From Neospora caninum Liverpool (lineage: Eukaryota; Apicomplexa; Conoidasida; Eucoccidiorida; Sarcocystidae), in contig NC_018394.1 of assembly GCF_000208865.1 (NCBI RefSeq), forward strand, positions 124,001-188,000: a DNA stretch of 64,000 nt, given 5' to 3'. The notes below the pieces were generated by a model. It worked only from the letters and a program-made list of their open reading frames with translations, made no database searches and had not been told where the DNA came from. Both the position numbers and the translations under genes were made by a program. Numbering within the stretch: position 1 is the first letter of the stretch; every line of letters starts with the position of its first letter. This document shows positions 10,101-19,381 of this stretch, one piece after another.

Positions 10101-11749
10101 GTGTCAAGACCTGCCTCCGTCCGCTGAGAGACTGAATCACCTCGGGGAAATGGCGTCTGCCTCGGGGAAGACAAACAGCCAACCGTTGCAGGGAGCGTGG
10201 CGTTGTGGGGAACGCCACCGACTCCCACGGGAAGTGAGTGCGAGAGCGCGTTCCCGTGTGCCTGAAAAGAGAGGCTTCCGGATGGTTTGATATCATCTGT
10301 TTTCTCGTCTTTTCTGGGCACGCTACTCTGAGGGGTTGAAATAGATGTGCTGAGAGCAGACTTCTGACTGGTGGACGCCTTCCAGACAATAGAAACCCTT
10401 CCACTATCGCTTCTCTTAGAGGACGATTTGGCGAACGACTGTCGCGCGCTACTCTTTCTCCCTTGATGCAACAGGATCGAACCGGCTGTCGATTGTTTGG
10501 ACGAGGACGTTGGCACTTTACTAGGACTGTCGGAGGCTTCAGCTGGTTTCCTATCAACTAGCGCCGAGAGCGGTTCCCACAAAGACACGGAAGCCTCTTT
10601 TCCTGGCTTTTTTTGTCGATTTACCTGGCGTGCCGCAAACGCAACAAGATCGCCTTTCTTTGAAACATGTACGTTTGACACAGTTGCCACCGTTACCGAA
10701 CATACCCCGGCGCTTTCGCTACTCGAGATTGCAGCGTCTCGCCCCGGAGGATCTGGCTTCCCGACCGCAGGGAGGGTTACCGAGCCGCACGTGGCAGCGC
10801 CCTCCGCATGCTGGGGCGCCAATCCCTGCTTCGCTGGGTCTTCTGGTCGTGCTACCACGCTGGAAGTTGTGGAACTTCGCGTAGACAGGAGATCCGCCGT
10901 CGCTTGAAGGCTAGGCGTTTCAGCAGAGTTGCCCCTCATGGAACATTCTTCAGGCGCTGACACTTTTTTCGGATTTTTCTCAAGACCCCTGGTGGCTACA
11001 GATGGCTCTGGAACTGGATCGGAGGAACACATTTGAAACGAAACGGCCTTCAGAGGGGCGACATCGGAAATGGACCGGGGTGGTTCGGTTTCTGTGGAAT
11101 CCCCCGTATTGTCTACAGAAGCAAGGGGTTTTGTGCCTCCCGGGTTCGATCCCGTATCATGCACGCTACCTGAACGGCTGGGCGACGTCTGAGGAACGTA
11201 CGTCGCGAGAAGCGGTGTGGTCTCGTTCCTACTTGACTGCTTGTGATTATGGCTCTTTCGCTTATGTTGGCCGTGCTTCTTTCCCCTAATGAACGCGCCC
11301 CCTTCATCCGGATGGTGCTGAGGAAGCCTGCTTGAGCTTACTGTACAGTCTGATGGGACACCGATACTGGATGCCTCTGCAGCGGAGGCTTCGGTTGTCT
11401 TTAAAGAATTACTCTTTGGATGCGACGCCTCCTTGGGATCCTTCGTCGCTTCTGGTGATATTACACTATGTGTCGCCTTAACTACGGGAATGTACATGAC
11501 CGTTTTCGGCGGTCGCGGTGGTGATGAAGCCGCAGGTAGGCGAGACACTGTAGAGATAGCAAGACGTAGCTTTCCAGTTGAGGGTGGCGACGCCTGGTGA
11601 CTTGCTTTTGTTGGAGATAAAGGAGAGGCTAAGGTGGAGCCTACAGTCGATGACGGAATCCACTGGTTGTTTCTTGCTAAGCCCTCGGCAGGAAGAAGGC
11701 CTTTTGACGGCCTCTCCTTTTCTTGGGAATCCTCCCCGGTGTCGAGCAT
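1127..11749 (-). CDS. Giant hypothetical protein, 3,540 residues, single exon
   Basis: I do not recognise this protein. It is one uninterrupted reading frame of about 10.6 kb. The open frame reaches 11761, but its first ATG is at 11749 (protein begins MLDTGEDS), so I start there. Composition is dominated by S, P, R, G, E and A, as in a mostly disordered, probably nuclear or scaffold protein. I see no signal peptide, membrane segment, AP2, kinase or other catalytic motif. Three places look more ordered: a Cys-containing island near residues 1120-1195 (around 8170-8370) with CxC and CxxC spacing; a basic helix near residue 2517 (KRLRRQLVEHQ); and another near 2820 (RQQLRLLRKLHDLHKAEVE). A pentapeptide SDAVP is tandemly repeated near residue 2185. 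An undetected intron cannot be excluded. The ORF length itself, far beyond chance, is the main evidence. Confidence 0.75.
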   Translation of the reverse strand: MLDTGEDSQEKERPSKGLLPAEGLARNNQWIPSSTVGSTLASPLSPTKASHQASPPSTGKLRLAISTVSRLPAASSPPRPPKTVMYIPVVKATHSVISPEATKDPKEASHPKSNSLKTTEASAAEASSIGVPSDCTVSSSRLPQHHPDEGGAFIRGKKHGQHKRKSHNHKQSSRNETTPLLATYVPQTSPSRSGSVHDTGSNPGGTKPLASVDNTGDSTETEPPRSISDVAPLKAVSFQMCSSDPVPEPSVATRGLEKNPKKVSAPEECSMRGNSAETPSLQATADLLSTRSSTTSSVVARPEDPAKQGLAPQHAEGAATCGSVTLPAVGKPDPPGRDAAISSSESAGVCSVTVATVSNVHVSKKGDLVAFAARQVNRQKKPGKEASVSLWEPLSALVDRKPAEASDSPSKVPTSSSKQSTAGSILLHQGRKSSARQSFAKSSSKRSDSGRVSIVWKASTSQKSALSTSISTPQSSVPRKDEKTDDIKPSGSLSFQAHGNALSHSLPVGVGGVPHNATLPATVGCLSSPRQTPFPRGDSVSQRTEAGLDTSEPREARLARGRQHQSEYVTQGTKEIPNGNALQQPTDAPFERNKETSTERRQRWSPETKTRPATSAVATDSGRTETTESPVLWVDKLDKFPESRNLTAQETCPRKSPNSHAEQDAHVSGKDSTPCRETSTWGGSQQRKLFSAGAASPCLGRKRGGPDPAEGFPVGEEGGKKVEEKSRKRGVYLVKACAAHDEKTVFCKAEETSSVTTGTAPRPRDGARSVPDTTQGSEPRIHKSATTKHESPVAPVSAKKSVFASNFYSSPRDAFPRTLGGRGSHLPLHRRPQAKQYVYAVLKKPAPEPEGQRGSVLAWQELPHKSALLPSRATKEEPSLHGEDGERGISMSVPPAGASAPAGSPLMQTPAPTTGHRSQLSGGDGQTLPSTSVDLVSRNPVDPLIPQSPLLRPDPREDSRTPHHGFKQPAQNVPDTSDRQGFRGGSDVRGKHREHPQAGTLPPSPPASSLTPPASATETPEHTAKELRAEKGTTVGPFTSGSLRWPVENRGASRTDPSRDRAPAEYASRRKESEGSGYDGYGFPGKKAKGKERGGSVRPHALLPQPLEQKGLLSPSFPSSLPAHPQQATLRDLLSDKLFGIGGPPCQRTPSCSCLRCITANAAIQLASNRPSKLLASLLSTPPYSSLLLGPPSHAHGPSNRNGSSPAESASDTPTPEHLAVCRSPSTPANPRGPPCSLPVAPSPLAGADSSAATDSLSRLKRETDSGCSSLSSWPPRAPLPVPCTITPDTDAASSVSHADTRHDMRAPETSEPDACTPPCADTLLSNHRPSHAALLLSSDVCSSLSSPVPAASARSTQKRHRPDTKGTQVLQHLRSSFPLYLPDAPPEQGGEQNREDERETVEACLLLHRETRQSGAPEASLKATLGLALDRNSSYNFDPGLTPALHKNAGTQGTSQRESDKPDFSDSGKRETGTSQETLFSSVSSFPCPDGAPAAPPVPGVILGSLGLPAKDSLSTSEKTHARGRELGMQGREERSEKVSGSLRVERKTAETTESVTGAKAGKAAAWKGKTGERPGDSRGPREGEQEASFARFASLLRHQGQVPAAEIDQLPLHALQHGLGGRTPPTPDRTQSEEELLRKLSKTVNQEPGAPVLDRSGSTGLPAEGLRGGCNGSGAAGAACETRSGAEEVRQRRARTSEGWGESEEDEAESTEAGDPHKGMALRQSDHGGGKVMFSPPKDVSCGESNLDEGQQRPPQEPGAARDETGLKCVSFVRSSTSADAPLRLPDRFDGSKPESQSTGRPRTRSQERTLSSPRAADCRDNKEWAAPAGRSGRCQDVTTERCGLSLSPCASASARVKDFADSTLEEGAHGERNTGDGSQSRGSEAIEGRENGEAGAPLGDAEARRRSSTASLPLPANAPPQSQSGNAELKDKTPEATTVTSSGSRVRSPPLAERHRRQTGRKIELSGRDCLSVPKTTGRHTPVPGQAPGRGVAWQPKQSPSPALDPAPCVPLPGASPGASTALGLEASSRHSAQLVGPDGSAGRVPSKDQLSSSLAIPRGEVARSGRVAPGGPNETSKNPGLSEDFTGGSEAERRPAFSVSNWRPGAADVSSCRSSSTSFFPTPAPQPSGDGATTDPRGPGSERDEFHLRQQHTYECPRGDSRMHLVGSAAPSDAVPSDAVPSQSLTGGREEGERHRERSETPCGGRRHLQQPLSSSLRAGATVEVQGQPRREGETGRGRKVGEAPEPETESRREAGRGVSSRPAEASKIQDTALQALTGVLQRLLASSPNRLPAQGGSLRGSPGHRSGSFSSGAACPAAAPPPEGTDSFRESTGSAVPCSPLASACSRLPLGNLGGGLRAAPSRHFSPDAAPGQKGSNVPPSASASTSSRPSWPLSGTGASASPPPAQPDHRHFENALRHELRQLPQLPLGDKRSAGKDRFSLAPLDRLLRGDLSADETARLGAAKATSSGDHRGEGGASETVDGAANALTSQSHAQRGREKKSALVDIVCRELKRLRRQLVEHQRRPQKPEKQLRVDEQEGSSGDGGQTQGASAGAKQRMPSPQESTAGKPGHRKRSDLVHARVPSPLGADTSADLPRSASSPGGLAVRHNGARALASERGTSRHTASASTELSLLRLLAASAAAVMTAEGGMGTALSSASLSAALQAALLSHKAKNKDPRRAAGNAPDAGAGVERGLGSAAATSRERSGKREEGEAAGDRGHHACSAGQPPAADGSWVGTGGTGGSRSLKDTGHRGTPTRSEESAPGTGARLSFATSLPSISKHTAAALSSLPSGALALTDHQRQQLRLLRKLHDLHKAEVERSRRGRIPDEPRGTEHDAGSARGRGETGTAEQSQGAEGVRSASVLADRVSHSGQYRKREESSGGLGPPPLPGYWPHRAKACASPSVDGTVPPHSAHTPVLRQQSSPPYSAASPLVPASPQDAVLPSRASPPVSRSNSGSSLLSLLASTNFQSPHVSVAGAVASLGRSSDDGRGKRGASSCPQLFDRSASSAASIQDLAEYCLGHKSFRSSLASLTAAASAPALPPSQRLSPFSHPSPSPAGAQKAATVGRTASAGVARVPDPPPCAPLDRAAQMRSSRRGKEATLTRAEDEGERPMPFQLVQDFRREARETGGAGLSAEDSAFLSRHHMSTRPFHEGANVQMHSQHSPPGHWCETGEKEREMLDFEERNGPRQAHHGRVVGEEHPARRSGHGGMPSFLASSVSLRQGNVGAAPQATRRPPTLRALSALERSSGVGTLAPQAGSGGPSRRSLEMPADNGFAQTLPRARGDSKALRGEAVPFFRGVPEHRISAPPGDPAHPPELQDGLCRAQRRAAEVSRGREEAAVLAGGPLSLERLRAGDARRHEAQRDEVPRGTAPSIPNEWGFRDARRPLATSTRGQVTMAHFDLQGESPAQPQVALKSPASGTALGVASYRSTTGRSCSRSRRVFPSTQSLSGRLSRVFTSGPHHVCKARFLSWYSERGVGGIGGTRARVRVSAYRRKPLNACLFSTSSQNGRRGDSRGKVPGAAAFQL
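5193..5234 (-). repeat. 15-bp tandem repeat inside the giant ORF
   Basis: The 15-nt unit GACGGGACAGCATCT occurs twice in full (5193-5207, 5208-5222) and is followed by a degenerate third copy. The period is a multiple of three, so on the minus strand it adds whole SDAVP pentapeptides without breaking the frame. Confidence 0.85.
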
Positions 11750-14700
11750 ACTCGTGATCAACCAAAGCAGAGAGACAAAATAGATGCTCAGGCGTTCTTC
11801 CCCTCGAAGGATACGCTAATGAAAGAGGAAGGGAAGAAGACTGGAGTGGAGCGAAGAACAGCTGGACACGTTACTTCTTTGGTCTGAAGAAAAACCGGGA
11901 CCAACCAGACACAGACGTTTCGCCCGACTGCATTGGAAGGAACGTCGAAACACGGGCTCTTTCGACGCCTTGTATACCACTGTCTTGGACCGATGGACAT
12001 GCTGCTGTGGACTTGTTTGCTTACTCCCGGGTCGGCAGGAGCACACAAAACTAATAGGGGCGACAGCTGAGAAGCGCTCCCGGATGTTTCCTGCAGGTGC
12101 GCTACTTCGGGAAAAAAGGGACAAGCCGAGGCTCCTTGTGTAGGGCTGTGACCAGAGCATCGGAGTTTCGGCTCCATCCAGCGTAGCACGGCACACTTTC
12201 ACTGCAGACTTTCCACAGTCTGAGTGTATCCTTGAAACCCCACAGATGGCAAAAGACGGAGCTAGTCTGTGAGACGGTCTCTTGTCCCCCGTCCCGTTTC
12301 TTAGGCAGTACGAACGTTTTAGTCATCTGTGTGCCGAGGAGACACGGAAAGACTCCCTTATGTATCTGAAAAACGGATGGAATGTGGGTCACTTCAGGGA
12401 TTCAACTAGCAAATGAACAAGGCCCTTCAACAAGTCGTAAACAACGCGCAGATTTTGCAAATTGCCCTCGACGAGGTGGCCAAGGGCAGTCTAGGGTAGG
12501 GCGGTTACACATGATTGAAATGCCGGCGTAGTTCTAATATCAAAGAAGTCTTTTATTCCTGCTGTTGGCGCTCAACAACAACACCAGGGAGTTAGACTAA
12601 ACAGTTAGACTGAACAGCGCAGGGGAGCGTTCGGGTTCCGCGCATGCTCTGCCACTAGATCGACCCGGGAAAACGAGAGCAGATTCTGTACCAAGCACAA
12701 CGGTTCTTGCGCCTTTCTCGTACTTCCTGGTCATGGCAAAGAATTCAATTGTAGCCGGCAAATCGGAAAAGTTATTTGGAGATGGAACTGGTTCGCTCGT
12801 TGATGTTGCCGAGTACGCACACAAGAAAACGAGGATGCGAAGTCCTGTTGTTGGCTAATTAGTTGAGGAAATGAGTTACTTGAGAACCAGGCGACACCAC
12901 AATACATTCTTAGATATTTCTTCGTAAGACATGAGGAACTTTTTGATGAGTTACATTTTTCGTGAGGCTTCCATTAACCAAAAAGGACAGAGGGTTGAGC
13001 AAAACAGAGCGGTAATGACTAGGAGCACCCATGGAAGCGAGATAACTGAGAGATGAAATATCGCAACAATGCTTTAAGGCAAAGCGTGAATCAAAGAGCT
13101 GAATCTCAAACCGGGACCATTACCATGTCTTGATTACCCCATAGAAGAATAAGAGGAAACGGCGTATCTTCGCGCTTTCCCTCTTTCTCTCGTAAAGCGA
13201 AAACAGTTTCTGTTTTTGAACACGTTTTCTCCCTTCTTGTCCTCGCATTCGGGGCCGCGGGAGCTATGACCCCCGTTTTTCCTCGGGATGCTCGGACGAC
13301 CCAGCAGACATCCCTATCCTCCAAAGAAGACCTTCGGCGTTAAACTTTCGATTTGTTTTCACAAATCCGCCTTTCTTGTATGGAGTTTTCAGCAGTTAAG
13401 AGGCGCTCGTCATATTCATTTCATTGGTTTCTATTACTGTGCAGGGGAAAGCCCACCAACTACGGGAGTTCAGGCCTTGCCGTGCCAGTATCGAAACTGT
13501 GGTGATGCGTGTGGAACTGTGGTGCTTAGTCACTCATTTCCTTCGAAAAAACAAGTTTTCAAGCCATGCAGGAACAATGTATCATGAACCAATGGACACC
13601 CAAAGCCCCGTTCGACATTGGCCCTCGTTTGTTAACGTTACTATGTTTTCCCTAAATCAGAGTATCTGTGTGGTGAATTCTCTCCTGATGCCGCTCATCG
13701 TGTTCAAAATTCAAGTCCTCACTTGTGCAACGCTCACCGAATTCGTGGTTAATAGCGCCTCTTCCTTGACCGACATCTTGGCGTTCGGGGGGATTATGTA
13801 TTCTAGAGGAGCTAAGCCTTCCACGAATACGTCGCACATGATTTGTACTGAAACAGCTATTCACAGATAGCTATCCTCCCGTAAATTCGAGTAACCGTAT
13901 TTTCTCTCTTGGAGCTGTACTGTGAGACTTAGTCGCTCACACTATCGAATCAAAATGCGGCAATTCCTGCTTGCGTTTTGAACGCAAGCGCAACAGCAGC
14001 ATGACTGGAGGGCGTTGGCAGGAGAAACATATCTTGGACAGGCAAATACCTAGCAGACATTGCAGTGTTTAAATACTTCCTTTCGCTGTTACTGTGACTG
14101 TCTTCATGGAAAGCATTATTTTCTTGGTATGAGGGTGAAGTCTCAATAACGATGGAACTTATTCGAAAGTCGCGTACATTCCTGAATACGTGGAACAGTA
14201 GATTGTGACGATGGAAGCACGACAGCAGCGACAGCACTTCCATGCAAAAGAAAGTGACGGTCCTCTCGCAGGACAAAAAAAACGTTCTGTGGCCAACCCT
14301 TTTAGTTTTAGAAGATCCCCTAGTAACGGATGGCCCTATCCCGTTTGCAGGCTGCGTTTGAGCGTTCCTACTTCCACCAAAACGAGAACTGCAACGGGGC
14401 GTGGGTCCCCTGTAGACCCCATACACAGAAGCGGCGCATTTCAGTTTCAAGCAACAAACGTTCCGTACTCGAAACTATGTTCTAGTTTAGCAGAAACGTT
14501 TGACTTCCGTGTGCGAAAACGGGTTCTTCGAACATCTTTCAAGACTGTGGAGAGCAGATAATAGATCGACTACTTTATCTCTTTTAACACCACGACTTTA
14601 CCTATATATATATATATATATATATACATATCTGTATGTATTCGCAACGGTTGAGAGGTGTCACGTATTTGTGGAAGGCCTGCTTTGCAGCCAGCGGTAA

Positions 14701-15319
14701 GGGTTGGCGTTGACATGAGACTCTCCTTATGATGAACATTTTGTAGCTTGTGTCCAGCGTGAGAAGCATGACAACCTGGCAACACAAAAAACGGCCCGAT
14801 TGTCATTGTGATCAAGTCCCACTCCTGCGAAGCAGGATTGCGTGAGCGAATGTCACCCGCACGATCGGGTTTTCTGTCATTGTTCGGACCCCAGATGGAA
14901 CGTAACCCACACTCCCAGAGCTCAACACTGCCTACCTCGAAAAAAACACCGCCTTGGAACAGTGCGTTCAGGTGTATCCGCATGGGGGCGAACATCCGTC
15001 CACGTGACCCGTGACGCTTCCACATGTCCCTGCTTTCGCTCCCCGTTTCCAGAGACAACTCGAGGTGCTGCAGGCGCAGAGTCCCTCACTGCTCTTCTCC
15101 ACAGCGACACTTGCAAATGAAGCTTTGAGTGTTTGTTGAAAGTTAGAGAATCACATGGTGTGTTGGAGACGCCAGATCATCGCGATTCGGTGACGCAGTT
15201 GTCTCCCCGAAAGAAAAACTGAGAGTAAAATAATAAAAGACGCAGAACGTTACATGGGATATTTTTGGTAGAGGAACCGTACTCCAGCAAATACCTCCGC
15301 TGCTCGGGGACAAACGTCG
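11750..15319. other. Intergenic region, 5' of the giant ORF and 3' of the BUD13 gene
   Basis: About 3.6 kb between two minus-strand genes. It should contain the promoter and 5' UTR of the giant gene and the 3' UTR of the BUD13 gene. Base composition is more AT-balanced than the coding regions. Apart from the (TA)n tract at 14603-14628 I find no supported gene. The open frames are under 170 codons and have no splice-consistent partners. Confidence 0.5.
14603..14628. repeat. (TA)n microsatellite
   Basis: An uninterrupted TA dinucleotide run followed by TACATATCTGTATG. It is intergenic, unlike most other TA tracts in the window, which sit in introns or just behind a stop codon. Confidence 0.9.
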
Positions 15320-18300
15320 TCACATGTCGGCGACGTTGTTCATGTGGGCCATGTGAGCTTCCAGCTTCTTCCGGTTGATGGCCTGCATGATCACGCATTC
15401 CAAAGAGCAACCGATGCGTCATCTGGTGATAGAAAAGCAGCGACGAAGTTGCGATTCTCTTCCCTCTCCTATCGTGTACCACCGAACTGAGACGCAACTC
15501 TGCTAGCGAGCCCCGAGCCGCGTGTGCCTCTCTCAGCTCTTATTCTCGGACAATCAAGACGCAAAGTGCACCTACCCAAGAGCCGCAACCCACGACTGGA
15601 GCTCAGCTACCACGTTGCGCCCGACAAGAAAACCAGATTCCAGAACGGTACAAACTCAACACGGGAAAAGCCCGACCTCGGCCCCCAGCTCACCTTGAGA
15701 CGGCGATCCTCATAACCGTTGCCTCGAACGACACCGTCCCACCGGTAGCCTGGCAAAATGCCAAAGCGATTTCGTGGTGCATCGTGGGGGCACTTGGGAT
15801 GCTCTGCAACGCAAATTCGAAGCGCCAGAAAGGCGGAGACAAATTGACCAAAAACACACGGAACAAGAGCAAAAATAATACACCAAAAAGGCTCCGTTCT
15901 GTGACACTCACACCGTAGCGTCCACCAAGCAATCCACAGGAAAGCACGCGTCTCAAAAACTTTCAGCCCACCGTCCTCGAGAAAACAGGGATATAAAAGC
16001 GATGTCGCCCATTCTCGATAAAACCCGGGCGCTGTACACGCAAACTCGGAAAGACAGTGCTCACTGTTCGGCTACAGAATTCGCTTAAAACTTTATCATG
16101 GGCAGTCCCCCCTCGACTCTTATTTTTTCGTTACGTAGTTGATCACAGTGAAGAAATAGTGCTCTGTTGTATCGCCTATTCCATTTCACATGCCTAAGAC
16201 GGTTCTGAGGGTACGAACAACTTGAGGAACAGTCCAGCTTAGAGGAGCACTGAACCAGCCTCTGTTTTACTGTCCACCCTCACCTTTTTCCTTCGGCCGC
16301 TCGGGATTTGCGGGTGTCGTTGGACTCTCATCGGCCTTCTGAGGGACACGATTCATGGGATCTTCCCACCGAGATCGGTCTTGAAGACTTCGGTCGTAAT
16401 CGTCGTCAATTTCATACCTGGAGAAATGCCAGGTAGGTGGGAACAAGCAGGTACATACAAGCATGCACAAACATATAGGCATACGTGCTTGCCTGCGTAT
16501 AAGTCCAGGCATGCAGGTGGGTATGGCAGTATACCCAACATGCACCATACATACGCCGCTTCGTAAATCGACGAAAGAATAAACGCAGGAGCCTATCCAG
16601 CTCTACACCCGCCAAGCCACTGCAGGAGTCAGTCCAGGTAAAGAGTTTTTTCAAAGGAAGCTTGGCATGCGCTCTTTCCCTCACCTTGCCAGTGGTTGCT
16701 GTGCAATTTTGGCCTCTTCCTGCGCCTGCTTCTCGCGGGCTTCTTTCTGCACAATGCCTTTGCCCCATTCAAGCTCCGGTGGGGGACTCCGCTCCTTCTT
16801 TCGCCTCTTTCCTCTCTTCTGGTCCTGGAAAAGGCCAAACACACGTGAGATGACACGGCGCAAACCACCATTGATACTGGCCAAGAACGATTCTGTCGCT
16901 CAACACTCGATTGCTGTACATATGGATATCCACGTGTACCGGGGCTCAATCAATGTTCAGTTGTGTGAATCCACATTTGCATAGCGATACACACATTATC
17001 TCCTGCATGTTTGATACTCTATACTGACGTATTCACTTTGCAAAGGTAATTCACGTATGCAGGCGAAAAAAAACGGTGTACGGACTCATGACCTAATGCT
17101 GGCTCGAGAAGAAAGGCATACACACACCGCTGCCGTTTGTATCTGCTGATCTCCCAGCACATCACTGAGTAAAGGTTTCTACGAAGAATTCAAGTGGTCC
17201 GAAGGCCCGGCGGACCAGCCGACACACGTCTTGGAAATACCTGGAAATAAAACTGAGATGAACCTAGGTGACCGACATTCGTTGTCCGTACCTGAAGCTC
17301 TAGCCACTCCTCCTCAGTGATGACTCGACCCTGCCTATCACGGTAGACCACTTGGCGAACGACTTCTCGGGCGAGCAAGTCTTTCGTTAGAAGACTTGGC
17401 TCCTTCTCTGACCCGACACCTGAGGCTCTGGAAACAGCGAGGAAGAAACGCGAACAGGAGGCAGAGTGAAATGCAAAGGCGAGAAACTCGGAAACTCAGC
17501 TGGAACGGAACACAACAGCAAGAAAGGAGGCAACAGTGGATGGAGAAAAAAAAAACAGGACAGAGAAGCGTTGCCAGAAGGAGGAAGGCAAACGTGAGCC
17601 TTTGAATGACCGGCTTTCTCAAAGTCTCTCAAGAACGTGACTGGAGCAGCAAGAAAGCCGTAGCCTAGAGCATGAACAGTCTGACGAAAAGACAGATTGA
17701 AGACGACAACGGAGAACGGCAAAGGCGGCTTTGGAACTGAAGCGGCGCGAGCGCGTCCGAATCAGGTTGTTTCCGAAGCCTGACGAAGACGCGTTCACAC
17801 AGGGAACGGAGAGACGAAGAATTGTAACAACGCTTCGCATGCATGCGCACACGTCAGACGTGCCTACCTGTAGTCGTCAAGGGTCAAGAGACCCGTTGAC
17901 TTTGGCCCACTATCGCTCCGTTGCTGCATTTCCTCTCGTCCTGACGTCTCATTACCCTTTCCCCAATCTGTTGTTCGTTTGCGGGGCGGGGACAGGTCGT
18001 CTGTGCGGCGTTCAGGCGACCGAGCCTGGCGTCCGGCTCTCGCGCCGGGAAAATGCGAGGAAGACGAAGCAGAAGAGCCGCGAGCATCACTGGGGGCTGA
18101 AGACGGAGGCCTCCGGCGAGGGAGCGACAGATCTTCCAGCTGCCCTGACCTGGGCGCTGCGGCCCCTACAGAAGCCGGCTCGCTCCCCTCTCTTCCACTT
18201 GCTCTTCGAGGAGACAAATCCCGATCTCGGCCTGCGTCTGTGCTTGACTGCTTGTCGGCCCCGTCTCGACCTGCAGAGGACTCACCACTCCTCAGCGGCC

Positions 18301-19381
18301 GCCTCCTGGGAGGAGATAGGTCCTCTCTCTCCGTTTTGCCTGACACTCCACCTGCCGTCGATGAGGTGACCGCGTTGTCCTGCGGTGTCCCTGGGCCAGG
18401 CGCTGGCGACAAGGATCTTCGATTCGCCCCGCGTTCCAAGCTTCCTCTCTCGTCTCGTCCTTTCTCTCCAGAGTGGTCGCGGCACGCCGGCAGACCCCGC
18501 GAGTGGGGTCTGCGTCGCGGCGGAGACAGGTCCGGTCGCGCGTCAACTCCCAGACTGTCGTCAGTTTCGGCCTCGGAGCGCGGCTTCAGACGGCCTCCAA
18601 CAGGTGCGTTGAAAACAGACAAATCGATGTCATTTTGTTTGACAGAAAGAGACCCTCTAAGCCCCAGTGCGCGGCCGGAACTCGACGCAGAGGCGCCACT
18701 CTTTTCTGTCCACGCTCCCTCTGCACATGCATCCGCACCACTCCGCTTCTTCCGGGACTCGTCGTCCTCCCGGCCGGTGGTGTCTCCAGCGTCGCCGCGC
18801 AGCGGGGCGTCTCCGTGTCTCTTGCAACCCTCGGTCTCCTCGAAGCCACGTCGCCCGACGCCAGTTTTCGGAGAAAGGCCCACTTCCCTCGCTTCTTGGT
18901 CTCGCACAATGGCGTGCACGCGTTTTGCCTGTAGCTCATTGAGCGCGACGTTTCGGCCATCTGCGTCGACGACAACGATCTCCTCGTCTTCCTGGTGCTG
19001 TTCCGATCCGTCCGAGTCAGACCCGTCTTCCTCGTCCAACTGATACGCATACGCCTTCCCCCTCGCACCCATCGTAGGACAAAGGACGCGGCCAAACTGG
19101 GCAGCATCGAAGCGAAGCGAGCTCGCCTGGCGCTTCCGAGAAGGCGCTCTCACGTCGACCTCTTCCGAGGCGTCGTTGAGGCGAAACCCGGTCATGCGGC
19201 TCGTTTCTGCCGATCCTGGCGTTTTACTTCTCTTCTTTTTCCCCTCCTTCGCCAGAGAAAGCGCGCCGCCGTCTGCCGCAGACCCGCCCTTACCCATGTA
19301 CTTCTTCAAGTAGTCGAGCTTGGAGGCGCTCGAGGCCGACGACCCCGAGCTGGCGGTTGGCTTCTTGGAAAACGGACTCAT
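15320..19381 (-). CDS. BUD13: BUD13/CWC26 homologue, RES complex pre-mRNA splicing factor
   Basis: BUD13 is a subunit of the RES (retention and splicing) complex with SNU17 and PML1, and acts on the activated spliceosome in the nucleus. Six exons join with every phase closing: 19381-17868, 17427-17292, 16824-16685, 16417-16284, 15803-15694 and 15382-15320, giving 698 residues. The N-terminus carries the family signature DYLKKYMGKG at about residues 23-32. Residues ~283-470 hold five DLSPPRRRP-like repeats, as in animal BUD13. Exon 2 supplies VVYRDRQGR; exons 3/4 supply ARYEIDDDYD and EDPMN; exon 5 supplies NRFGILPGYRWDGV followed by RGNGYE, the diagnostic C-terminal block; exon 6 ends in NNVADM, comparable to the usual SVEDM end. 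Human BUD13 is somewhat shorter. The first ATG fits the conserved N-terminus. Introns are about 310-480 bp. Identification is firm; the exact exon 4 donor is the least certain point. Confidence 0.93.
17970..18533 (-). repeat. DLSPPRRRP coding repeats in BUD13 exon 1
   Basis: Five spaced copies of a DLSPPRRRP-like nonapeptide (variants DLSPRRASG, DLSLPRRRP and DLSPPRKRT) are separated by 25-70 variable residues. The same Ser-Pro/Arg repeat type is a known feature of animal BUD13 and is probably a phosphorylated, disordered segment. Confidence 0.85.

Noticed and set aside
11135..11165. A tRNA T-arm-like CGGGTTCGATCCCG sequence
   Set aside because: It lies inside the giant ORF (it encodes DTGSNPGG on the other strand). 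I find no acceptor-stem or D-arm partners at the right distances, so it is a chance B-box match.
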